Shown here: piece after piece, positions 19,583 through 29,025 of the stretch
Numbering within the stretch: position 1 is the first letter of the stretch
How the letters are laid out: every line of letters begins with the position of its first letter
NCBI RefSeq assembly: GCF_001865675.1
Contig: NZ_CP011319.1
Coordinates: 5,828,001 to 5,892,000, forward strand
Origin: Janthinobacterium sp. 1_2014MBL_MicDiv
Lineage (GTDB): Bacteria > Pseudomonadota > Gammaproteobacteria > Burkholderiales > Burkholderiaceae_D
DNA: 64,000 bases
Direction: 5' to 3'
Translations under genes and position numbers: made by a program
The notes under the pieces: model-generated
What the model was told of the DNA's origin: nothing
Seen by the model: only the letters and a program-made list of their open reading frames with translations
The model's database searches: none

Positions 19583-20182
19583 ATGAATAGCGACCCTAGA
19601 ATAACATGCGATCCGGCTACACGGCCACCCATTGCGCCACAGGACAAAGCCGGCTTGCGCAAGGCCTTGCTGGCGGCCCGGCGCGCCCTGCCCGAGGCCA
19701 CGCGCGCGCAATGGGATGCGGCCATCGCGCGGCGCCTGCTCGACTGGTGCGCGCAGGAAAATATCGAGGAACTGGGCGTGTACTGGCCCCTGCATGGCGA
19801 GCCGGACTTGCACGGCGCGTATGCGCAGCTGGCCGCGCGCGGCGTGGCATTGTCCTTGCCGGTGGTGCTGGAAAAGCATGCGCCGCTGGCGTTTTCCGGC
19901 TGGACGCCGGGCGAGCCCATGGTCAAAGATGGCATGGGCGTGGCCGTGCCGGCGCAGTTGCGCCTGCGCCCGGCGCCCGCGACCCTGCTGGTGCCCTGCC
20001 TGGGTTTTAACGCGGAACGCTACCGGCTCGGCTATGGCGGCGGCTATTACGACCGCACCCTGGCGCAAACGCCGCGTCCGCGCACGCTCGGCATCGCGTA
20101 TGCCTGCCTGGCGGCAAGCTTTCCTAACGGCCAATACGACATCGCCCTCGATCACATCGTGACCGAGGGCGATCTGCTCTGA
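19583..20182 (+). CDS. 5-formyltetrahydrofolate cyclo-ligase
   Basis: A 199-residue cytoplasmic enzyme (ygfA/fau family) that converts 5-formyl-THF to 5,10-methenyl-THF with ATP. The conserved glycine-rich signature RLGYGGGYYDRTL lies near residue 150 and the N-terminal KAGLRKALLAARRALP segment binds substrate. It converges on metF, a folate enzyme, with 15 bases between stops. In gamma-proteobacteria 6S RNA is often beside this gene; the 32-base gap to slt here leaves no room for it. Confidence 0.95.
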   Translation: MNSDPRITCDPATRPPIAPQDKAGLRKALLAARRALPEATRAQWDAAIARRLLDWCAQENIEELGVYWPLHGEPDLHGAYAQLAARGVALSLPVVLEKHAPLAFSGWTPGEPMVKDGMGVAVPAQLRLRPAPATLLVPCLGFNAERYRLGYGGGYYDRTLAQTPRPRTLGIAYACLAASFPNGQYDIALDHIVTEGDLL

Positions 20183-20197
20183 CGGATCAGAACGCGG

Positions 20198-21034
20198 CTA
20201 CTTGACCAGGCGCTGCCACAAGGCCGTCGTGGCGGCCGCCTGGTTCATGCTATAGAAATGCAAGCCTGGCGCGCCGCCTTCCAGCAGGCGCTCGCACAGG
20301 CCCGTGACCACGTCGAGGCCGAAGGCCTTGATCGAGGCGCTGTCGTCGCCAAAGCTGGCCAGTTTCAGACGCACCCAACGTGGAATTTCCGCGCCGCACA
20401 TGTCCGAAAAGCGCATCAGCTGCGTGTAATTCGTGATCGGCATGATGCCGGCCACGATAGGCACGTTGATGCCCATCTTCTGCGTCTGCTCGACAAACTG
20501 GAAATACGCGTCGGCATTGTAGAAGTACTGGGTGATGGCGGCATTGGCGCCGGCCTGCACCTTGCGCGCGAACGCGTTCAGGTCATCCTGCGGCGAACGG
20601 GCTTGCGGATGCACTTCCGGATAGGCTGCCACTTCGATATGGAAATGGTCGCCCGTCTCGGCGCGGATGAATTCCACCAGCTCGTTGGCGTAGCGGAACT
20701 CGCCGGAGGCGCCATAGCCGCTCGGCAAGTCGCCGCGCAAGGCCACGATGCGATTCACGCCCGCCGCCTTGAAATCGGCCAGCACGGCGCGGATCGATTC
20801 GCGCGAGCCGCCGACGCAAGACAGATGGGGCGCGGCTTCTTCGCCGGCCGCCAGGATCTCGCGCACGGTGTCGAGCGTGCCCTGCTGCGTGGTGCCGCCG
20901 GCGCCGAACGTCACCGAGAAGTACTTCGGATGCAATTCAGACAACTTGACACGCGTGGCGCGCAGCTTTTCCGCCCCTTCCGGGGTTTTCGGCGGGAAAA
21001 ACTCAATACTGAAGTTATGGTTTGCCATCGTCAT
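20198..21034 (-). CDS. metF: 5,10-methylenetetrahydrofolate reductase
   Basis: A 278-residue FAD enzyme that makes 5-methyl-THF for methionine synthesis. The family start FSIEFFPPKTPEGAEKL (catalytic Glu in EFFPP) and RGDLPSGYG are visible, and the length is usual. Two starts are possible, ATG at 21034 and at 21028; neither has a clear Shine-Dalgarno. The 5' end overlaps the holin-like gene by 20 bases, so translation is probably coupled. With ahcY upstream, the order ahcY, membrane protein, metF forms a methyl-cycle operon under the SAH riboswitch. Confidence 0.96.
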   Translation of the reverse strand: MTMANHNFSIEFFPPKTPEGAEKLRATRVKLSELHPKYFSVTFGAGGTTQQGTLDTVREILAAGEEAAPHLSCVGGSRESIRAVLADFKAAGVNRIVALRGDLPSGYGASGEFRYANELVEFIRAETGDHFHIEVAAYPEVHPQARSPQDDLNAFARKVQAGANAAITQYFYNADAYFQFVEQTQKMGINVPIVAGIMPITNYTQLMRFSDMCGAEIPRWVRLKLASFGDDSASIKAFGLDVVTGLCERLLEGGAPGLHFYSMNQAAATTALWQRLVK

Positions 21035-21371
21035 GACTCAAAAGTAAGGTCGACAAGGCCCAGGAAATGACGCTGTACAGCAATGCACCACCCACGGCCG
21101 ACCAGAAACTGGCGACATGGAAACCGTCGATCATCTGCGCCACCAGCCAGAACATGAAGCCATTGATGATCAGGATGAACAAGCCCAGCGACAAAAACGT
21201 CACGGGCAGGGTCAAGAGGATCAGCAAAGGACGGATCAGCGCATTGACCAGTCCCAGCACGGCGGCGGCCAGCAGCGCGGTCCAGCCGCTGCTCATCGTC
21301 ACCGAGTGCATCAGATACGGGACGGCAAACAGGGCTGCCGCATTGATAAACCAAATCAGTAGCAAGCGCAT
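21015..21371 (-). CDS. Small four-helix membrane protein, phage holin superfamily IV-like
   Basis: A 118-residue protein with four hydrophobic helices, beginning MRLLLIWFINAAALFAVPYL and including ALIRPLLILLTLPVTFLSLG. This pattern fits the Phage_holin_4_2 (YvlD-like) family, whose cellular members have no known function. There are no phage genes around it. It sits between ahcY and metF and its 3' end overlaps metF by 20 bases. In the 81-base gap to ahcY, a strong hairpin GGCCGGCG/CGCCGGCC (21399-21419) lacks a T-tract. The link to the methyl cycle may be only operon sharing. Confidence 0.8.
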   Translation of the reverse strand: MRLLLIWFINAAALFAVPYLMHSVTMSSGWTALLAAAVLGLVNALIRPLLILLTLPVTFLSLGLFILIINGFMFWLVAQMIDGFHVASFWSAVGGALLYSVISWALSTLLLSHDDGKP

Positions 21372-21452
21372 TTCTCTAGCCTGTCAAAAGTGAGGTCAGG
21401 CCGGCGGCGGACGCCGGCCCTCGGAGGATGAGTTACAGCCCCGGACTACCGA

Positions 21453-22877
21453 TTAGTAGCGGTAGTGGTCTGGCTTGTATGGACCTTCCGTGCGCACGCC
21501 GATGTAGTCGGCTTGCTCTTGCGTCAGTTCCGTCAGCTGCGCATTCAACTTTTTGAGCTGCAGGCGCGCGACTTTTTCATCGAGGTGTTTCGGCAAGGTG
21601 TACACGCCGACCGGGTAGTTGGCCGTGTTCGCGTACAGCTCGATCTGGGCGATCGTCTGGTTGGCAAACGACGAGCTCATCACGTACGATGGGTGGCCCG
21701 TGCCGCAACCGAGGTTGACCAGGCGGCCTTCGGCCAGCAGGATGATGCGGCGGCCCGACGGGAAGATGATGTGGTCGACTTGCGGCTTGATGTTTTCCCA
21801 CTCGTATTGCTTCAGCGAAGCGACGTCGATTTCATTGTCGAAGTGACCAATGTTGCAGACGATGGCCTGGTCTTTCATGCGCGTCAGGTGATCGTGCGTG
21901 AGGATATGGTAGTTGCCGGTGCAGGTAACGAAGATGTCGCCGTGTTCGCAGGCGTAATCCATGGTTACCACGCGGTAGCCTTCCATCGCCGCCTGCAGTG
22001 CGCAGATCGGATCGACTTCCGTCACCCACACCTGGGCCGACAGGGCGCGCATGGCTTGCGCCGAACCTTTACCGACGTCACCGTAACCGGCGATGACGGC
22101 AACCTTACCGGCGATCATCACGTCGGTGGCGCGCTTGATGCCGTCGACCAGCGATTCGCGGCAGCCATACAGGTTGTCGAACTTCGATTTCGTGACGGAA
22201 TCGTTCACGTTGATCGCAGGGAAGGCCAGCTTGCCTTCCTTGTGCATCTGGTACAGGCGGTGCACGCCGGTGGTGGTTTCTTCCGTCACGCCGAGGATTT
22301 CCGGCAGGCGCTTCGAGTACCAGGTCGGATCGGCCAGCAAGTGTTTCTTGATCGAGTTGAACAGGCAGATTTCTTCTTCCGAACCGGGGTTGGCCAGCAC
22401 CGACAGGTCGGTTTCCGCGCGCACGCCCAGGTGCAGCAGCAAGGTAGCGTCGCCGCCATCGTCGAGGATCATGTTCGAGTAGACAGCCTTGCCGTCAACC
22501 GATGGCCATTCGAAGATGCGGTGCGTGTATTCCCAGTAGTCGTCCAGCGACTCGCCCTTGACGGCAAACACCGGCGTGCCGGCGGCGGCGATGGCGGCGG
22601 CGGCGTGGTCTTGCGTCGAGTAAATGTTGCACGATGCCCAACGCACTTGCGCGCCCAGTGCTTCCAGGGTCTGGATCAGCACGGCGGTCTGGATGGTCAT
22701 GTGGATGGAACCGGTGATGCGCGCGCCTTTCAGGGGCTGCGCTGCCGCGAATTCCTCGCGGATGGCCATCAGGCCAGGCATTTCCGTTTCAGCAATCTTG
22801 ATTTCTTTGTCGCCCCATGCGGCCAAGGTGATATCGGCGATGGTGTAGTCGTGTTGCGATTTGAGTACGGCGTTCAT
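21453..22877 (-). CDS. ahcY: S-adenosylhomocysteine hydrolase
   Basis: A 474-residue NAD-dependent enzyme that splits SAH into homocysteine and adenosine, relieving product inhibition of methyltransferases. The NAD fold is marked by VAVIAGYGDVGKGSAQAMR, and the protein ends with KPDHYRY as is usual for the family. Length fits the bacterial form with the internal insertion. I chose ATG 22877, five bases after GGAGG; a GTG directly before it is closer to the ribosome site. The leader carries a SAH riboswitch, so expression should rise with SAH. Confidence 0.98.
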   Translation of the reverse strand: MNAVLKSQHDYTIADITLAAWGDKEIKIAETEMPGLMAIREEFAAAQPLKGARITGSIHMTIQTAVLIQTLEALGAQVRWASCNIYSTQDHAAAAIAAAGTPVFAVKGESLDDYWEYTHRIFEWPSVDGKAVYSNMILDDGGDATLLLHLGVRAETDLSVLANPGSEEEICLFNSIKKHLLADPTWYSKRLPEILGVTEETTTGVHRLYQMHKEGKLAFPAINVNDSVTKSKFDNLYGCRESLVDGIKRATDVMIAGKVAVIAGYGDVGKGSAQAMRALSAQVWVTEVDPICALQAAMEGYRVVTMDYACEHGDIFVTCTGNYHILTHDHLTRMKDQAIVCNIGHFDNEIDVASLKQYEWENIKPQVDHIIFPSGRRIILLAEGRLVNLGCGTGHPSYVMSSSFANQTIAQIELYANTANYPVGVYTLPKHLDEKVARLQLKKLNAQLTELTQEQADYIGVRTEGPYKPDHYRY

Positions 22878-22907
22878 CACGCCCTCCTTTCAGTTGTTGA
22901 AAAAGGT

Positions 22908-22972
22908 ACGTGAGCGCGGTTGCAGGATATTCCGAGCCTGGCGAATTTCTTCGTCGCAACGCTCCTCGGACA
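22908..22972 (-). promoter_or_regulatory. SAH riboswitch in the ahcY leader
   Basis: Read on the minus strand, the leader has the strongly conserved SAH-riboswitch core: TCCGAGGAGCGTTGCGAC at 22970 downward, then GCCAGGCTCGGA closing stem P1 (TCCGAG/CTCGGA), and GCAACCGCGCTCA, which can pair with GAGCGTTGC as the pseudoknot. The arm after the core is AT-rich and short. The ahcY ribosome site (AAGGAGGG) follows about 20 bases later. A -10-like TAAAAT at 22977-22982 would start transcription at about the first riboswitch base. The class is known as a genetic ON switch for SAH. Confidence 0.93.
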
Positions 22973-22976
22973 CGGG

Positions 22977-22992
22977 ATTTTATCATTGTCAA
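22977..22992 (-). promoter_or_regulatory. ahcY: Candidate ahcY promoter -10
   Basis: TAAAAT (22977-22982, minus strand) lies a few bases before the riboswitch core. The consensus TTGACA at 22987-22992 is too close to serve as its -35, so the true -35 would be weak. The placement agrees with a transcript starting at the riboswitch. Confidence 0.4.
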
Positions 22993-23040
22993 GGCCGCCG
23001 CGCCAGCCTGTTTGCACGGCATTGCCACGTAACAACACAT

Positions 23041-23077
23041 AAAAAAAGCGCCCGCGGCCAGCAGGCCGGGGCGCTTT
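23041..23077 (-). terminator. Rho-independent terminator of metK
   Basis: On the minus strand, stem GCGCCCCGGCC/GGCCGCGGGCGC with loop TGCT and one bulge is followed by seven Ts. It starts about 20 bases after the metK stop and separates metK from the ahcY transcript. Confidence 0.9.
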
Positions 23078-23096
23078 GCTTGCCAGTCTGACTAGA

Positions 23097-24263
<1,167 letters not shown>

Positions 24264-24451
24264 TGCAAGCTCCTGATTACTATGTGAATGTTCTGTCGCA
24301 GTAAAGAGGATTTTGCCTGCGACGCTTTAGCGATATTTATATTCCGCTTCGCAAGTTGTCTATTAACTCAGCGGTTACTGCATACGTGGTATTTTACGCT
24401 TCTTAAAAAATTTTGGCACGGCAACACGCCATTCCTGGAAACAGCTTATTC

Positions 24452-25321
24452 ATGTTAGTCCCTATTTTCCGCTTCTTATCCGTCTTTCCCTTGCCGGTCT
24501 TGCATGGCCTGGGCGCTGCGCTCGGCTGGGTGATTTATGCCATTTCCCCATCCTACCGGCGCCGCATGCGCGAGAACATGCAAGGTGCGGGGTTTTCGCA
24601 ACACTTGCACACGGCCGTGGCCGAAGCGGGCAAGAGCGTGCTGGAACTGCCCTTCATCTGGTGCGCGCCGGCCGAGCGCGTGGCGCGCCATGCCACCGTG
24701 GAAAACTGGGAACTGGTGGAAAAAGCGTTGCAGCATGGCCGCGGCATCGTCTTCCTGACGCCGCACCTGGGCTGCTTTGAAATCGTCGCGCAGCAGATCG
24801 CCCTGCGCACGCCGCTGACCGTCATGTACCGCCCGCCCAAGCGCGCCGCATTGAAACCGCTGATCGAAGGCGCGCGCGCGCGCGAAAACCTGATGCTGGC
24901 GCCAGCCAACATGTCGGGCGTGCGCATCTTCGCCAAGTGCCTGAAAAAAGGCCAGCCGATCGGCCTGCTGCCCGACCAGGTGCCGCAGGAGGGCGAAGGC
25001 GTGTGGGCCGACTTCTTCGGCCGTCCCGCCTACACCATGACCCTGCCGGCCAAGCTGGCGCAGATGGGCGGCGCCGAAGTCATCATCACCTATGCCGAGC
25101 GCCTGCCGGGCGGGCGCGGCTACGTCGTGCATTTCGTGCCCTTCACCGAATCGCTCGACAGTACCTCGGCCGAGCAGGCGCGCACCATCAACGCCGCCAT
25201 GGAGCAATTGATCGCACGCAGTCCCGCGCAATACCTGTGGAGCTACAACCGCTACAAGGTGCCGCGCGGCGCGCCGCCGCCGGCGCCAGCCAGTCCGGAT
25301 GCGGGCAAGGAGCAGGCATGA
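24452..25321 (+). CDS. LpxL/HtrB-family acyltransferase (first of two)
   Basis: A 289-residue inner-membrane protein with an N-terminal hydrophobic helix (MLVPIFRFLSVFPLPVLHGL) and the HX4E motif in TPHLGCFEIVAQQ near residue 110. This family adds secondary acyl chains to lipid A at the cytoplasmic face. I took the ATG at 24452; an in-frame TTG at 24413 would add 13 residues, and neither has a strong ribosome site. It overlaps the second acyltransferase gene by four bases (ATGA). Lipid A is inferred as the substrate; lysophospholipid or ornithine lipid acylation is possible. Confidence 0.88.
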   Translation: MLVPIFRFLSVFPLPVLHGLGAALGWVIYAISPSYRRRMRENMQGAGFSQHLHTAVAEAGKSVLELPFIWCAPAERVARHATVENWELVEKALQHGRGIVFLTPHLGCFEIVAQQIALRTPLTVMYRPPKRAALKPLIEGARARENLMLAPANMSGVRIFAKCLKKGQPIGLLPDQVPQEGEGVWADFFGRPAYTMTLPAKLAQMGGAEVIITYAERLPGGRGYVVHFVPFTESLDSTSAEQARTINAAMEQLIARSPAQYLWSYNRYKVPRGAPPPAPASPDAGKEQA

Positions 25322-26193
25322 GACTGCTGATCGCCTTCATGTGGCTGCTGCACTGGCTGCCCTTGCCCATCCTCGGCCGCTTCGGCGTGGCCGTCGGCAG
25401 CGTGCTGTTCATCGCCATGCCCACGCGGCGCAGGATCGCCCTGACCAACCTGCGCCTGTGCATGCCGGAACTGACGGAACAGCAGCGCGTGGCCCTGGCG
25501 CGCCAGCATTTCCAGGCCTATTCGCGCAGCGTGTGGGAGCGCAGCATCCTGTGGTGGGCCCCGGAAGCGCGCCTGAACCGCCTGATCAAAAAAGTGCCGG
25601 CCTTCCCGGGCCAGCAGATCGCCGACAAGCCGACCATCCTGCTGTGCCCGCACTTCGTCTGCCTCGACGTGGCCGGCGCCGCCACGGCCATGGAGATCTC
25701 CGCCTCGTCGATGTATGTGCAGCAAAAGAATGCCGTCTTCGACCAGGCCCTGCGCGCGGGCCGCTCGCGCTTCAAGCCGCCCAAGCTGTTTACGCGCCAG
25801 GACGGCATCAAGACCATCCTGCGCGCGCTGCGCGACGGCTTGCCCTACTTCATGCTGCCGGACATGGATTTTGGCGAGAAGGATGCGGAATTCGTGCCCT
25901 TCTTCGGCGTGCCGGCCGCCACGCTGACGGCCACGGCGCGCCTGGCGCTGGCCGCGCGCGCGCAGGTGATCCCCGTCATCGCCACCTTCCTGCCCAACTA
26001 CCAGGGCTGGAAAGTGACCTACTATCCGGCCTGGGATGACTATCCCGGCGACGACATCACGGCCGCCACGCGCCGCATGAACGAATTCATCGAGGAACGC
26101 GTGCGCGAGGCGCCAGCCGAATACTTCTGGACGCACAAGCGCTTCAAGACGCGCCCGGAAGGCGAAGCGTCGTTCTATAACCAGCACAAGTGA
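25318..26193 (+). CDS. LpxL/HtrB-family acyltransferase (second of two)
   Basis: A 291-residue paralogue-like protein with an N-terminal membrane helix (MRLLIAFMWLLHWLPLPILG) and the catalytic motif as HX4D in CPHFVCLDVAG near residue 110. The ATG is embedded in the stop of the previous gene, so translation is probably coupled. dapF starts 11 bases after its stop. The pair could add two different acyl chains, as LpxL and LpxM do. The D instead of E is allowed in the wider family. I cannot tell which chain or position it uses. Confidence 0.88.
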   Translation: MRLLIAFMWLLHWLPLPILGRFGVAVGSVLFIAMPTRRRIALTNLRLCMPELTEQQRVALARQHFQAYSRSVWERSILWWAPEARLNRLIKKVPAFPGQQIADKPTILLCPHFVCLDVAGAATAMEISASSMYVQQKNAVFDQALRAGRSRFKPPKLFTRQDGIKTILRALRDGLPYFMLPDMDFGEKDAEFVPFFGVPAATLTATARLALAARAQVIPVIATFLPNYQGWKVTYYPAWDDYPGDDITAATRRMNEFIEERVREAPAEYFWTHKRFKTRPEGEASFYNQHK

Positions 26194-26204
26194 CACGGCA
26201 CACC

Positions 26205-27068
26205 ATGAAACTCCACTTTACCAAGATGCATGGCGCCGGCAATGACTTCATCGTCATCGACGCCATCAACCAAGACATCGACTTCACGCCGGCCCAGTGG
26301 CAGCGCCTGGCCGACCGCCGTTTCGGCATCGGCGCCGACCAGATCCTCGTGGTGGAAAAGCCACGCCTGCCCGGCTGCGACTTCCGCTACCGCATCTATA
26401 ACAACGATGGCGGCGAAGTCGAGCAATGCGGCAATGGCGCCCGCGCCTTCGTCAAGTTCGTCAGCGAAAAAGGCCTGTCCGACAAGCGCAGCATCAGCGT
26501 GGAAACGATGGCCGGCGTCATCGCGCCGCGCCTCGAGGCGGACGGCAGCATCACGGTCGACATGGGCGCGCCCGTGCTGGAGCCCGCGCTGGTGCCGTTC
26601 GACGCGAATGGCCTGGACGGCGTGGCGCAAGGCACGGATCTGCTGTGGCCGCTGGACCTGGCCTTGCCGGGCCATGGCGCCACGGTCCTGGTGTCGGTGG
26701 TCTCGATGGGCAATCCGCACGCCGTGCAAGTGGTCGACGATGTCGATGCGCAAGAGCTGGAAGTGTCGGGCCCGCTGATCGAACGCCACGCGCGCTTCCC
26801 GCGCCGCGTCAACGCCGGCTACATGCAGATCGTCGACCGCCACCACGTGAAACTGCGCGTGTACGAACGGGGCGCGGGCGAAACCCTCGCCTGCGGCACG
26901 GGCGCCTGCGCCGCCGCCGTGGCCGGCATACGCCGCGGCCTGCTCGATTCGCCCGTGCGCATCAGCGCGCGCGGCGGCGAACTGTCGATCGCCTGGCAAG
27001 GTCCGGGCCAGCCCGTGCTGATGACGGGCCCGGCCGTGACCGTGTTCGAAGGCACGATCGAACTGTAA
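26205..27068 (+). CDS. dapF: Diaminopimelate epimerase
   Basis: A 287-residue enzyme that epimerises LL- to meso-diaminopimelate for lysine and peptidoglycan. Both catalytic cysteines are present: NDGGEVEQCGNGARAF near residue 75 and ETLACGTGACAAAV near 225. The start MKLHFTKMHGAGNDF is the family consensus. It is the third gene of the acyltransferase operon and converges on the Sel1 gene ten bases later. Confidence 0.98.
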   Translation: MKLHFTKMHGAGNDFIVIDAINQDIDFTPAQWQRLADRRFGIGADQILVVEKPRLPGCDFRYRIYNNDGGEVEQCGNGARAFVKFVSEKGLSDKRSISVETMAGVIAPRLEADGSITVDMGAPVLEPALVPFDANGLDGVAQGTDLLWPLDLALPGHGATVLVSVVSMGNPHAVQVVDDVDAQELEVSGPLIERHARFPRRVNAGYMQIVDRHHVKLRVYERGAGETLACGTGACAAAVAGIRRGLLDSPVRISARGGELSIAWQGPGQPVLMTGPAVTVFEGTIEL

Positions 27069-27078
27069 TCCCCTTGCC

Positions 27079-28608
27079 TCATGCCGCCAGGAACTGCCGC
27101 TCCTGCGCCAGATCGTCCTGCGGCACGTGCGCCTGCGCCGACTCCAGCTCGGCCAGGTAGCATTTCAGGCGGTACAAGCGCTGCCGGTAATTGCCTTCCG
27201 GGCCATCCATGCCGCAATCGACGCGTTCGAACAGGCGCATCACCTGGTCGAGCACCTGGCGCTCCTGCGCCGTGCGGATCAGCACCAGGCGCCGCTTGCC
27301 GCGCCCGTGCGTGGCGCTGATATCGATCAACAAGCAATGCCCCTGGTCGGCCGCATGCACATCGAGCAGCAGCGCTTCGGCGCGCGACAGGTGGAAGCAG
27401 CGCGCCAGTTCCAGGCGCGCCGCCAGCAAGGGGTGATTCTGTCCCAGCTGGCGCCGCTGCGCGCCCGCATGCAGGACGCCGCACTGGCCCCAGTCGCCGG
27501 CGTCGCCGCGCGGCGCGATGCGCGCCAGCGCCGCCTCCGCTTCATGGCTGCCTTGCGCCTGCGCCTGCAGCAGCCAATAGGCGGCACGCACGTCGCTGTT
27601 CACGCCTTCGCGGCGAGTGCGCCACGCATGCATCCCACATTCGAGCTGGGCCGGGCCATGCCCGAGGTCGGCAGCGCGTTCGAGGCAGGACTGGGCTTCG
27701 ACCACATTGCGCTGGGAAAATTCCGGTTTCGTATAGATGCGCGACAGCACGAACCAGGCTTCGGCCAGGCCCTGCTCGCCAGCCTGCGTCAGCCAGCGCA
27801 CTGCCCGCTTGAAATTCGCCGCGCCATTGCGCGTGGCCAGGCGCTGGCCATGCGCATCCATGCGCGCATAGCCGAGTCCCAGCTCCAGCTGCGCCGTGCG
27901 GTCGCCGCCATGCGCCGCCAGTTCGCAGCACTGCCAGCCTTCGGCACCGCCGCCGGGCGCCAACGCCTGGGCGCAGCGCGACAGCAACAGCACCTGCTGC
28001 GCATCGAGGGCGAGCGTGCGCGTGCCTGCCGCCGCCTGGCGCTGCAACAGCTCGCGCGCCAGCGGCAAGCCCTGCGCCAGGAATGCCGCATGGTCGCCCG
28101 TGTTCCAGGCCTGCTCCAGCCACGCATGCGTATCGACATCGCCGCCCTGCGCCGCGGCCTGCCTGACGGCCGGCATGAACGCGTCCGACGGCCCTTGCTG
28201 CAAGGACAATAGCCATTGTGCATCGGGCAAGCCGGCGCGCACGGCCGCCTCCAGCCCCAGGCGCGCCTTGGCCCGCAAGGTGTCGCAACTGGTGCTGGCG
28301 GCATTGCCCAGCACCAGTTGCGCCAGCACCAGCCCGGCCTGTACCAGTCCCGCATCGTACGCTTGCGCGTAATACGGTATCAGCGCCTTGGCCGCCGGTT
28401 GCGCCAGCTCGAACGGCACATGCGTGCCGATCAGCAAACATGCCTCCTGGCTATCCTCCTGGGCCGCCCGCGCCAGCCAGTGCAGGGCCGTGGGCAAACT
28501 TTGCGGCACGCCCTGCCCGAACAGATAGACGCGTCCCAGTGCCAGCTGACAGGCAACGTCACCCGCACGCGCCCCCTTGATCAATCCTAGTGTTTCGCGA
28601 TTTGCCAT
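27079..28608 (-). CDS. Sel1-repeat (TPR-like) protein
   Basis: A 509-residue protein made largely of Sel1-type helical repeats, for example VACQLALGRVYLFGQGVPQS at the N-terminus, AQLELGLGYARMDAHGQ and AQLECGMHAWRTRREGV. Such repeats bind proteins. No signal peptide or membrane segment is seen, so it is probably cytoplasmic. The C-terminal 120 residues are not repeat-like and I do not recognise them. It stands alone: convergent with dapF and divergent from the porin gene. The function is unknown. Confidence 0.8.
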   Translation of the reverse strand: MANRETLGLIKGARAGDVACQLALGRVYLFGQGVPQSLPTALHWLARAAQEDSQEACLLIGTHVPFELAQPAAKALIPYYAQAYDAGLVQAGLVLAQLVLGNAASTSCDTLRAKARLGLEAAVRAGLPDAQWLLSLQQGPSDAFMPAVRQAAAQGGDVDTHAWLEQAWNTGDHAAFLAQGLPLARELLQRQAAAGTRTLALDAQQVLLLSRCAQALAPGGGAEGWQCCELAAHGGDRTAQLELGLGYARMDAHGQRLATRNGAANFKRAVRWLTQAGEQGLAEAWFVLSRIYTKPEFSQRNVVEAQSCLERAADLGHGPAQLECGMHAWRTRREGVNSDVRAAYWLLQAQAQGSHEAEAALARIAPRGDAGDWGQCGVLHAGAQRRQLGQNHPLLAARLELARCFHLSRAEALLLDVHAADQGHCLLIDISATHGRGKRRLVLIRTAQERQVLDQVMRLFERVDCGMDGPEGNYRQRLYRLKCYLAELESAQAHVPQDDLAQERQFLAA

Positions 28609-29025
28609 CGATTCTCGATATTTGAGTCAATGATTCTAATAATGGTGAACGGTCTCCGGGCCCGTCGATGCAGGCCGTCCCCTAGTGTAACGTCCTTGTG
28701 TCACAAATCCGCCGATACGGGCGTAAGAACTTGATTCAACGCAACAATATCGGGCCGCCACCACGCCAGCATGCGGGTTTGCGCGAGGTATGGCAGGGGT
28801 AAACGGCGCTCGCCGGCGTCCGCCGCGAAGCAATCGCTGCGTTACGAAAATACAACAGGGCCATGGATTTATGGCGCTTTCCACCAATCTTTTCACGCAT
28901 ATTTGACCAATCCCATGCGCCCGGCACGCCGAGGAATTAAGGTTCATTCATCGAAACGCGGCAATTGGCGCATTTCAATCTGCTCGGATCTCGGACGGAA
29001 CTCACTTTTAAATAGGGAATAAGAC
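28609..29025. promoter_or_regulatory. 417-base gap between the Sel1 and porin genes
   Basis: No convincing gene is seen here. It must carry divergent promoters. A perfect short palindrome TTGTG-T-CACAA is at 28698-28708 and could be a regulator site. The porin ATG is preceded by AGGGA. I could not assign -35 and -10 boxes with confidence. Confidence 0.4.

Noticed and set aside
21015..21371. Prophage remnant suggested by the holin-like protein
   Set aside because: No integrase, capsid, tail or attachment sequence nearby, and the gene sits within a metabolic operon. The holin name is only a family label.
24264..24451. SAM riboswitch upstream of metK
   Set aside because: The gap is AT-rich but I could not find the conserved core of SAM-I, SAM-II or SAM-IV/V types. 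Only weak promoter-like boxes are seen.
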